In this document: positions 1-4,198 of the stretch, piece after piece
How the letters are laid out: each line of letters starts with the position of its first letter
Numbering within the stretch: position 1 is the stretch's first letter
Assembly (NCBI GenBank): GCA_003156235.1
Contig: PMGP01000372.1
Location: forward strand, 1 to 5,412
Direction of reading: 5' to 3'
DNA: 5,412 bases
Source of the DNA: Acidobacteriaceae bacterium
Lineage (GTDB): Bacteria; Acidobacteriota; Terriglobia; Terriglobales; Acidobacteriaceae
The notes under the pieces: model-generated
Told to the model about the DNA's origin: nothing
What the model saw: only the letters and a program-made list of their open reading frames with translations
Database searches by the model: none
Program-made: the position numbers and the translations under genes

Positions 1-486
1 GACGCGTGGATGGGCAAGGCCGTCGAGCGCATCTTCCTCCCCGCCATGCGCATGACCATCCCCGAAATTGTCGACATCCATCTCCCCGTCGAAGCCGTCT
101 TTCATAACTTGATGTTAGTTTCCATTCGCAAGAGTTATCCCGGCCATGCGCGCAAGGTCATGAACGCCATCTGGTCTCTCGGCCAGGCCATGTTCACCAA
201 AATCATCATCGTCGTCGACGAGGACTGCGACGTCCAAAACATCCCGGAAGTCGTTCTGCGCGTTGCCAATAACATCGATCCCGAGCGCGACATCCAATTC
301 ACCCTCGGCCCCATCGACTCGCTCGATCACGCCTCCCGCCTGCCCAACTACGGCTCCAAGATGGGCATCGACGCCACCCGCAAATGGCAAGCCGAGGGCT
401 TCACCCGCCCCTGGCCCGCCATGATAGAAATGGACCGCGAGACCAAGAAAACAATCGACGCCCTCTGGCCCAAGCTCGGCCTGTAA
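1..486 (+). CDS. ubiD: UbiD-family decarboxylase, C-terminal part (5' truncated by window edge)
   Basis: The reading frame is open from base 1 and gives 161 residues ending at TAA. It matches the C-terminal third of UbiD (3-octaprenyl-4-hydroxybenzoate carboxy-lyase). Segments visible in E. coli UbiD order are the SIRKSYPGHARKVM-like helix, a W-S-L stretch before MFTKIIIVVDEDCDV, the NNIDPERD turn, PIDSLDHAS, and the YGSKMGIDATRKW block near the end. UbiD enzymes use prenylated FMN, made by UbiX, to decarboxylate aromatic acids in quinone synthesis. In a menaquinone-using organism this copy could act on a menaquinone precursor or another aromatic acid, and the substrate cannot be told from this part. 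The prFMN-site residues lie upstream of the window. Codons are GC-rich and C-ending, unlike the retron genes that follow. No terminator hairpin is visible after the stop. An interspersed repeat follows immediately. Confidence 0.93.
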   Translation, partial: DAWMGKAVERIFLPAMRMTIPEIVDIHLPVEAVFHNLMLVSIRKSYPGHARKVMNAIWSLGQAMFTKIIIVVDEDCDVQNIPEVVLRVANNIDPERDIQFTLGPIDSLDHASRLPNYGSKMGIDATRKWQAEGFTRPWPAMIEMDRETKKTIDALWPKLGL

Positions 487-489
487 ATC

Positions 490-540
490 CGTGCCCCATT
501 CACTCTCGCTTGTCATCCTGAGCGAAGTCGAAGGACCCGC
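490..540. repeat. Interspersed repeat-like intergenic sequence
   Basis: This segment after the ubiD stop starts with GTGCCCCATTC and continues into TCATCCTGAGCGAAG and TCGAAGGACC. I recognise the second part as a sequence scattered between genes in many acidobacterial genomes, though this is from memory and was not searched. It has weak internal symmetry, with TCCT at one end and AGGA at the other. GTGCCCCAT also begins the repeat copy at 2786. No coding sequence is evident. The retron reverse transcriptase ends about 30 bases downstream, so the repeat marks the left edge of the acquired segment. Confidence 0.5.
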
Positions 541-568
541 GGTTGCTGATGTTCTTCGGTGAGTTACA

Positions 569-1531
569 TTAAGGCGCTGATTGGCGAAAAAGATCGCCTA
601 TAGGCGGATATTTCATTTTTTGGTTATTCCAGTATCGAAGCATTTGTTCATGAGCGGCGCGGTCAACATTTTTTGCGAAGTTGATCCAGCCCTCAATTGA
701 CGCCTCATTTGGGTAATCGGGATGCACAATTCCACGAGCCAGAAATTTATGCATGATTGACCTCATCGCAACCTTCTTCTTCCTACCAACTCCAAAGGAC
801 GGATCGCTTGAACTCTTCACGAGTCCCGTTATCACGCAGCGCATTCGCGGTCCTAGCAACCTTGTTTTTTCCTTGTTGGGCTCTAAACCCATGTCGCGAA
901 TAATTCTGAATACAGACGGAAGCATTCGTGACAATGCATTTCTGTTGTTTGTCGAAAATGTGATGTCGTCGGCATAGCGCGTTAATATGATGTTCCTGCG
1001 AGAAGCGAGTCCAGCCAATCGGCGGTCCAAACGAAGACATATCAAATTTGACAGGGCGGGTGAGGTAACCGCTCCTTGCGGAAGATTTTTGAAGTAAGTG
1101 CAAAGTCGACACAGAATATTTGCTGCCTGTTTAGAGTAGCCAATCTTCTCGAACAACTCCCGCACGAGGGAAGATCTTATAGATGGGAAAAAATCTTTGA
1201 CGTCAACTGAGAGGAAGTAGCGGTTATTCATGTGTGGACTGACGTTGTCGAGTAGTTTACTACCTTTCACATACGCTGTCGCATAATGAGAGGAGGACAA
1301 TTTATCTAGAATGTTCCTCAGTATCCATGCTTGCACTGCTTTTAGTTCTTTGCTAGGGCTCTGAATTTCCCTCCATCCTCGATGTCGTTTTGGAATTCGA
1401 TACCTGCGATAAAAACGTTCAGGCACTTCGGTGAGGGTAGCCAGACGACGTTCATCAATATGGATAAGTGCAGCCAATTCCTCAACTGTGTTGAAGCTTG
1501 GGAAGCCAAGAAGCAACATGGATGAGGACAT
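569..1531 (-). CDS. Retron reverse transcriptase (Ec86/Eco1-like)
   Basis: This 320-residue protein is a retron-type reverse transcriptase that would copy the msd part of the adjacent RNA into msDNA, primed from the 2'-OH of a branching guanosine. The length equals that of the Ec86 enzyme as I recall it. Visible elements are SPSKELKAVQAW and LRNILDKLSSS (about 58-81), the retron X-region motif as NVSPH (96-100; usual form NAxxH), catalytic motif A with D110 and D113 before FFPS, LPQG (150-153), the catalytic YADD (186-189), and the Y-region motif as ITGL (234-237; usual form VTG) followed by GVGRKKK. The C-terminal thumb reads EGWINFAKNVD, like EHVRGWLSFILSVD in Ec86. ATG at 1531 is chosen because GAAAGG ends 5 bases upstream. 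An internal ATG at codon 5 is less well placed. It lies just downstream of the ncRNA and probably shares its transcript. No group II intron maturase or DGR features are seen. Confidence 0.95.
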   Translation of the reverse strand: MSSSMLLLGFPSFNTVEELAALIHIDERRLATLTEVPERFYRRYRIPKRHRGWREIQSPSKELKAVQAWILRNILDKLSSSHYATAYVKGSKLLDNVSPHMNNRYFLSVDVKDFFPSIRSSLVRELFEKIGYSKQAANILCRLCTYFKNLPQGAVTSPALSNLICLRLDRRLAGLASRRNIILTRYADDITFSTNNRNALSRMLPSVFRIIRDMGLEPNKEKTRLLGPRMRCVITGLVKSSSDPSFGVGRKKKVAMRSIMHKFLARGIVHPDYPNEASIEGWINFAKNVDRAAHEQMLRYWNNQKMKYPPIGDLFRQSAP

Positions 1532-1536
1532 GTTGG

Positions 1537-1542
1537 CCTTTC
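1537..1542 (-). promoter_or_regulatory. Ribosome binding site of the retron reverse transcriptase
   Basis: GAAAGG lies 5 bases before the ATG at 1531 and fixes that start. It begins only 12 bases after the foot of a2, so translation of the RT starts right at the edge of the msr-msd fold. The same string, GAAAGGCCA, precedes the effector start. Confidence 0.7.
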
Positions 1543-1554
1543 AAAACGAGAGAA

Positions 1555-1574
1555 AAAGAGGCAAGCTGCCCTTA
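1555..1574 (-). repeat. Retron a2 inverted-repeat strand
   Basis: On the minus strand this reads TAAGGGCAGCTTGCCTCTTT. It pairs with a1 (1786-1767) over 20 positions with one A-A mismatch and three G-U pairs, closing the ncRNA. The TAAGGG beginning is the same as a2 of Ec86. The helix can extend two further G-U pairs into the T-tract after a2. Confidence 0.85.
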
Positions 1575-1585
1575 CTCAGGTTCTC

Positions 1586-1607
1586 GTCGGCGAGCTTGCG
1601 AGCCGAC
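1586..1607 (-). repeat. msd hairpin 3 (a2-proximal)
   Basis: GTCGGC (1586-1591) pairs with GCCGAC (1602-1607), leaving a 10-base interior that can form a further short GC/GC pairing. It would be the first structure copied into msDNA. Confidence 0.65.
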
Positions 1608-1651
1608 GCGCGAGCCTTGAGCGGTTCGGAGAGCCGCGAAAAGGCTCGCGC
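1608..1651 (-). repeat. msd hairpin 2 (central)
   Basis: GCGCGAGCCTT (1608-1618) and AAGGCTCGCGC (1641-1651) form a perfect 11-bp stem. An inner GCGG/CCGC stem (1621-1624 with 1634-1637) closes a 9-base loop. It abuts the hairpin at 1586-1607 with no gap and that at 1653-1682 with a one-base gap. Confidence 0.75.
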
Positions 1652-1652
1652 C

Positions 1653-1682
1653 GCGAGCTCTTTTCCGAAGGAAAAGGCTCGC
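1653..1682 (-). repeat. msd hairpin 1 (msr-proximal)
   Basis: GCGAGC, a bulged T, then CTTTTCC pair with GGAAAAG and GCTCGC around a three-base GAA loop, giving 13 bp in 30 bases. Minus-strand GCGAGCCTTTTC occurs both here and in the central hairpin, so the arms can compete or may have arisen by duplication. Confidence 0.75.
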
Positions 1683-1709
1683 TTGGACATCGGCTTATGA
1701 GTACATGCG

Positions 1710-1728
1710 GGATAGAGCAACTCTATCC
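1710..1728 (-). repeat. msr hairpin 2
   Basis: GGATAGAG and CTCTATCC form a perfect 8-bp stem around a three-base loop. It sits where Ec86 msr has its second hairpin, between the first hairpin and the linker to msd. Confidence 0.75.
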
Positions 1729-1730
1729 AA

Positions 1731-1761
1731 GTCCAGAAGGTAGCAAGCCACCAAACCGGAC
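1731..1761 (-). repeat. msr hairpin 1
   Basis: On the minus strand GTCCGG pairs with CTGGAC (one G-U), then a TTT/TT internal loop, then GGTGG pairs with CTACC (one G-U) around a CTTG loop. It begins five bases after the branching G, the position of the first msr hairpin in Ec86. Confidence 0.72.
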
Positions 1762-1765
1762 TCAT

Positions 1766-1766
1766 C
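1766..1766 (-). other. Predicted branching guanosine of msDNA
   Basis: This G directly follows the TTA that ends a1, as in Ec86 (TTA then G). Its 2'-OH would prime reverse transcription. It is also the third base of the effector stop codon TAG (1768-1766). Ec86 has AGC at the branch point where this sequence has AGA. Confidence 0.7.
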
Positions 1767-2668
1767 TAAGAACTGCCTGCCTCTTTCCAGAATTCATTAT
1801 ACCTCCTTCTCAGTTGCCCGTTCAAGGCCAAAATCCTTAAATTTGATAGAACTCCCTTAAGATTGGCGAGTCTTCGTGCTGTTCCTGCATCTGCAAAGAG
1901 TGTTTCTACGCCTTTTTTCGAGATCGTCACATTCTGGGATACAAGTAGGGCGTCTCCCTTATTGATCAACCCATTTACGACCGTATCGGCGCAGATTTTA
2001 GCCTCTTCAACTGCGCCAGGCTCCAGTGTGCTCGCAATACGTGAAAAGGCCCAACGGGGTACCGGATCGAGCACGTAAAGTAGGGCCAAGTAGAGTTCAT
2101 AGCACATAATTGCGTTTGTGAGATTACGTACAGGGGGGGTCGCGCTTGCGATGGCTCTGGAAGCTTCCGAGACACCCTTTACAAGTTTGTCTAAATTGGC
2201 CTCATCAATTTTGATGAATAATACTTTGCTTGAAGTATTCTTTTGGAGATGTCTTATAGGCCCAGTGGAAATGAAGCTGTTAGACATTTTATGCTTGGGG
2301 TCCATGACCACAACTAGTTTGTCTTTGAGTAGTCTGTGGTTTGAAAATGCGCCAAGTTCTGTGAGTGTTCCCGCACTATGCAGCAAAATCACAACTGAGC
2401 TGACGCTCTTGGCCAGAATGTTCTCGAGCGTTAGGAGATCAAGTTTTTGATGGCCCAAGACTAGCTCCATGAACATGTCTTCTGGGTAAAAAATCGAATA
2501 TCTATATTTGGATTTTAATGCCGCCAATGCTGCGCCGAGTTTTCTCCGTAGTTCGGCTTCATGATCTCCGGCCCCACCGCAGAGAAAAATACTGATATCA
2601 GATGTGGTTAATGGGTCGAGAAACTGGTCTCGTAGCTTTGAAGCTATTTTGATTACTCGAGGATTCAT
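1766..2668 (-). CDS. Retron effector, nucleoside deoxyribosyltransferase-like (St85/Ec86 family)
   Basis: This 300-residue protein matches the Ec86 (Eco1) retron effector of about 311 residues. Shared segments in order are SIFLCGG (26-32), IFYPEDMF (59-66), LLTLENILAKSV (78-89), the active-site-like SAGTLTELGAFSN (98-110) and SFISTGPIRHL (131-141). E104 occupies the place of the Ec86 glutamate (E106) that I recall as essential. The fold is that of nucleoside deoxyribosyltransferases, and the Ec86 effector is reported to form NAD-hydrolysing filaments with RT-msDNA during phage infection. That activity is inferred here. Residues about 185-262 look like a winged helix (VVNGLINKGDALLVSQNVTISKKGVE). 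No signal peptide is seen. ATG at 2668 is chosen because GAAAGG ends 7 bases upstream. The 3' end overlaps the ncRNA: a1 and the branching G lie in its last codons and stop. Base composition is AT-richer than the flanking genes. Confidence 0.92.
   Translation of the reverse strand: MNPRVIKIASKLRDQFLDPLTTSDISIFLCGGAGDHEAELRRKLGAALAALKSKYRYSIFYPEDMFMELVLGHQKLDLLTLENILAKSVSSVVILLHSAGTLTELGAFSNHRLLKDKLVVVMDPKHKMSNSFISTGPIRHLQKNTSSKVLFIKIDEANLDKLVKGVSEASRAIASATPPVRNLTNAIMCYELYLALLYVLDPVPRWAFSRIASTLEPGAVEEAKICADTVVNGLINKGDALLVSQNVTISKKGVETLFADAGTARRLANLKGVLSNLRILALNGQLRRRYNEFWKEAGSS
1767..1786 (-). repeat. Retron a1 inverted-repeat strand, inside the effector CDS
   Basis: The minus strand here pairs with a2 (1574-1555) over 20 positions with a single mismatch. 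It encodes the last residues of the effector (about KEAGS) and ends with the first two bases of its stop codon, so the same bases serve protein and RNA. Confidence 0.85.
1796..1825 (-). promoter_or_regulatory. Predicted internal promoter for the msr-msd RNA and RT
   Basis: Within the effector's 3' coding end the minus strand has TTGAAC (1825-1820), an 18-base spacer, and a consensus TATAAT (1801-1796). Seven bases after the -10 box the transcript would start at G1788 or G1787, exactly at the foot of the a1/a2 stem. The agreement between predicted start and predicted RNA end supports it. The bases also encode part of the effector (about LNGQLRRRYN). Confidence 0.6.
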
Positions 2669-2675
2669 TTGGTGG

Positions 2676-2681
2676 CCTTTC
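2676..2681 (-). promoter_or_regulatory. Ribosome binding site of the retron effector
   Basis: GAAAGG lies 7 bases before the ATG at 2668 and supports that start. The surrounding GAAAGGCCA is repeated before the RT start. No convincing -35/-10 pair was found further upstream. Confidence 0.65.
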
Positions 2682-2785
2682 TAGTGATTAAGAAAGTCTC
2701 CCTTTCATGATTCTACAATTTCCAAATACGGTCGGGGCATTGTAGGTGGCCCGCAAATCAGACCCGAAGAATCACCATGAGCCGT

Positions 2786-2855
2786 GTGCCCCATCTCCGG
2801 ATTTTCGGACCTGGGATACCACGAACCCCAACCAGCGTTTATCTGACCACTGACC
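2786..2855 (+). repeat. Interspersed repeat, copy A, at the 3' side of the toxin gene
   Basis: It reads GTGCCCCATCTCCGGATTTT onward and aligns along its length with 3606-3675, sharing CCGGATTTT, GGAC.TGGG, ACGA.CCCAAC, and G.GTTT.TCTGA followed by CTGA. A short hairpin TCCG-GATTTT-CGGA is present and partly kept by a G-U pair in copy B. Both copies have the same orientation and bracket the VapBC pair. It ends three bases before the toxin's stop codon. Confidence 0.75.
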
Positions 2856-2857
2856 GC

Positions 2858-3271
2858 TCAGAAGGCGACGATTCCCAGCCCTGGAACCATCTGGAAGTGG
2901 CGCAGATTGGTGGTTGCAACGCGGTAACCAAGCTCCAGCGCCGTGACGCCGATCAGCAGGTCGGAGAGCGCCACGCGCACGCCCTGAGCGGCATTCTCGC
3001 CGTCGATCTGACCGGCCCTGAGAGCTACCGGAGCCGTCACCGAATGTATCGGCAGAGCTGTCATCAGTTCGTTGAGGAACTGCCGTCGCGCGGCCTTTCT
3101 TTGAGGCGTGTTGGCGCGAGCCACTCCGTGCGCCAGTTCGATCAGCGTAACCACCGAAACAGCCACATCCTCACCGGCGGCGCGGAGAGCGATTTCGGCC
3201 AGAGCCTGCCGGGCGTTCCGGCCCTGGCGCTCTGCCGCGATCAGCACGCTGGAGTCGAGTATCAGGCCCAC
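2858..3271 (-). CDS. vapC: VapC-family toxin, PIN-domain ribonuclease
   Basis: This 137-residue protein has the PIN nuclease pattern: LILDSS with D6, TLIELAHG with E45, LSDLLIG with D104, and the TTNLRHF motif at 120-126 (N122) near the C-terminus. These acidic residues would hold the metal ions of an RNase that cuts tRNA or rRNA when freed from its antitoxin. The RNA target cannot be read from sequence. The start is GTG at 3271, four bases after the antitoxin stop, which fits translational coupling. No other start gives an intact first beta strand with D6. Length is normal and all four key positions are present, so it should be active. It reads in the same direction as the retron but is separated from it by a repeat and about 100 bases of intergenic sequence. 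Confidence 0.9.
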   Translation of the reverse strand: MGLILDSSVLIAAERQGRNARQALAEIALRAAGEDVAVSVVTLIELAHGVARANTPQRKAARRQFLNELMTALPIHSVTAPVALRAGQIDGENAAQGVRVALSDLLIGVTALELGYRVATTNLRHFQMVPGLGIVAF

Positions 3272-3275
3272 GGAG

Positions 3276-3548
3276 TTAGTCCCACGCCGGAGGATTCAGC
3301 GACTCACGATGAGCATTAATGCCCGCCGCAACATCGCTGGCGAAGTCCTCATCGATGGTTGCCGGGGAGTCTGCGGGCAACAGGGCGATGCACTCCTCAA
3401 TGGAGCGGCGCGGCGGTGCTGCAGTGCGCAAAACAGCCGGCGGATAGGTGCCGCTCTCGATAACGATCTCCACGCCCAGGCGGACGTGAGCCAGTAGTCC
3501 GGCAAAATCGCGGACGGCATCGGCTTCCGAAATGTGGATCGTTGCCAT
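3276..3548 (-). CDS. vapB: Antitoxin of the VapBC pair, Phd/YefM-like
   Basis: This 90-residue acidic protein lies directly upstream of the toxin with a four-base gap. Its first 40 residues (ISEADAVRDFAGLLAHV, then VEIVIESG and PPAVL) follow the Phd/YefM-type DNA-binding fold, which binds the operon's own operator. The C-terminal part (DEDFASDVAAGINAHR, then LNPPAWD) is the usual flexible toxin-wrapping tail. It would neutralise the PIN toxin and repress the operon. ATG at 3548 is the natural start because the fold begins right after it. No Shine-Dalgarno sequence lies at normal distance, but a -10-like TATCAT ends 7 bases upstream, so the message may be leaderless. The symbol vapB reflects partner and position more than strict family membership. 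Confidence 0.85.
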   Translation of the reverse strand: MATIHISEADAVRDFAGLLAHVRLGVEIVIESGTYPPAVLRTAAPPRRSIEECIALLPADSPATIDEDFASDVAAGINAHRESLNPPAWD

Positions 3549-3555
3549 ACTTAGG

Positions 3556-3561
3556 ATGATA
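3556..3561 (-). promoter_or_regulatory. Possible -10 element of the vapBC operon (leaderless arrangement)
   Basis: Minus-strand TATCAT sits 7 bases before the antitoxin ATG, so transcription could begin at the start codon. No TTGACA-like -35 hexamer lies 16-18 bases further up. The location is right for an operon promoter, but the match is weak. Confidence 0.3.
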
Positions 3562-3605
3562 CCTCGATTTCAGGCGAATGAATCAGGTCTGACCAATAAA
3601 GTCGG

Positions 3606-3675
3606 GTGCACCAGATCCGGATTTTTGGACATGGGGCACAACGAGCCCAACAAGTGTTTTTCTGATCTCTGATCT
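3606..3675 (+). repeat. Interspersed repeat, copy B, upstream of vapB
   Basis: This is the second copy of the sequence at 2786-2855, in the same orientation and 820 bases away. It keeps a palindrome: GTGCACC near its start pairs with GGGGCAC around TCC-GGATTTTT-GGA. It runs into TCTGATCTCTGATCTCTGAC, a short imperfect tandem repeat. Confidence 0.75.
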
Positions 3676-4185
3676 CTGACCCCTGATCCTGTCACGAATC
3701 CACGAACCCCATGCGAGCGATAAGCGAGCGGCCCGCCTGGACGGCAAGTCCCCCCACCGCAGGCGGTTTGCAGATTATTTCCCTTCCGGCGCGCACAATC
3801 ATATCGAGGGTGAAAAGAATGTCGAATCGGAAGCCAATCGCAGCGAAGTTTTACTCCTTAATTCCTGTTCTTGGACCCCAGTTATTCGCTTTCTATTCGC
3901 CATTTTCCCGCCGTACCCCCACCCCCCACCCTGTGGAAATCTTTTTTCGACCTTTTTATTCCTTGTAACTTTCAATAAATCAATAACTTGCATTTTTACC
4001 CTGTTAACGAATCAGTAACTGCAAACAGCGTTTTTTGCCCCTTTTTAGCCCCAAAAAGCGCCGTTTTTGCCCCTGATTAGCCTGTTTTTCGCCAAAAAAC
4101 CGAGCAGCTTGTCCGGAAATTCTCTCGCCGCATTCTTGTTAGGCCACAGGAAAGCAAGTGAAGCGAACTTCCAATGCTTCTCTGT
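3676..4185. other. Non-coding, homopolymer-rich intergenic region
   Basis: No credible gene is seen here. The first part (to about 3800) is GC-rich. Then comes a run with two C-tracts (ACCCCCACCCCCCACCC, about 3914-3930) and many T- and A-tracts (3940-4110). Open frames on both strands translate to low-complexity, unrelated peptides. There is an imperfect direct repeat with GTTTTTTGCCCC at 4030 and GTTTTTGCCCC at 4063, followed by several small AT-rich hairpins such as GTTTTT/AAAAAAC around 4084-4100. These are weak as rho-independent terminators. Confidence 0.55.
4030..4082. repeat. Imperfect direct repeat, T-tract plus GCCCC
   Basis: GTTTTTTGCCCCTTTTTAGCC (4030-4050) recurs as GTTTTTGCCCCTGATTAGCC (4063-4082), a period of about 33 bases. 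CTTTTT/AAAAAG (4041-4046 with 4053-4058) can form a small hairpin between them. No function is known. Confidence 0.45.
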
Positions 4186-4191
4186 TATACC
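4186..4191 (+). promoter_or_regulatory. Possible -10 element for the secreted-protein gene
   Basis: TATACC ends 7 bases before the ATG at 4199, where no Shine-Dalgarno sequence is seen. The spacing would give a leaderless message. No -35 match is found. Confidence 0.25.
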
Positions 4192-4198
4192 TAAATTC

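Larger units (their letters stand above)
1555..1788 (-). ncRNA. Retron msr-msd non-coding RNA
   Basis: This is the RNA template and primer of the retron. It shows in order: a1 (1786-1767), the predicted branching G at 1766, two msr hairpins (1761-1731 and 1728-1710), a linker containing CTCAT that can pair with ATGAG just after the branch point, three msd hairpins (1682-1653, 1651-1608, 1607-1586), and a2 (1574-1555). The order and sizes match Ec86, where a1 also ends in TTA followed by the branching G and a2 begins with TAAGGG. By analogy, msDNA synthesis would start near plus-strand base 1575-1576 and run to roughly 1690, giving about 115-120 nt of DNA joined to about 80 nt of RNA. The two ends of that range are inferred. 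A promoter at 1825-1796 would begin the RNA at about 1788. No coding function is apparent in any frame. Confidence 0.88.

Noticed and set aside
569..1531. The reverse transcriptase as part of a group II intron or a diversity-generating retroelement
   Set aside because: No maturase or endonuclease domain, no domain V/VI RNA, and no template/variable repeat pair is seen. The retron X and Y motifs and the msr-msd RNA decide the matter.
1586..1682. CRISPR-like or tandem repeat array from the recurring GCGAGCC motif
   Set aside because: Spacing and orientation alternate as hairpin arms, and the position inside the a1/a2 stem explains them as msd.
1541..1765. A 74-codon minus-strand frame and an 89-codon plus-strand frame (1431-1700) across the gap between the retron genes
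   Set aside because: They lie over the msr-msd RNA, whose paired GC-rich arms keep frames open. The peptides are arginine- and alanine-rich low-complexity sequence.
2669..2776. A promoter for the retron effector (TAGAAT at 2715-2710 and TACAAT further up on the minus strand)
   Set aside because: Neither hexamer has an acceptable -35 at 16-18 bases. A promoter is expected here but cannot be placed.
2777..3319. A 180-codon plus-strand frame opposite vapC, and another at 3108-3497
   Set aside because: Both are antisense shadows of the VapBC genes, with no family resemblance. The PIN-domain frame has all expected catalytic residues.
3711..3968. An 85-codon plus-strand frame, and a 62-codon minus-strand frame at 4045-4233
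   Set aside because: Translations are low in complexity and cross C- and T-tracts. There is no ribosome-binding site and no recognisable motif.
4041..4100. Rho-independent terminators formed by the A/T-tract hairpins
   Set aside because: The stems are only about 6 bp of almost pure A-T pairs without a GC-rich base, and no gene ends just upstream.
4067..4198. N-terminal extension of the secreted protein to an in-frame TTG
   Set aside because: It would add 44 residues from homopolymer-rich DNA ahead of a good signal peptide starting at the ATG at 4199.
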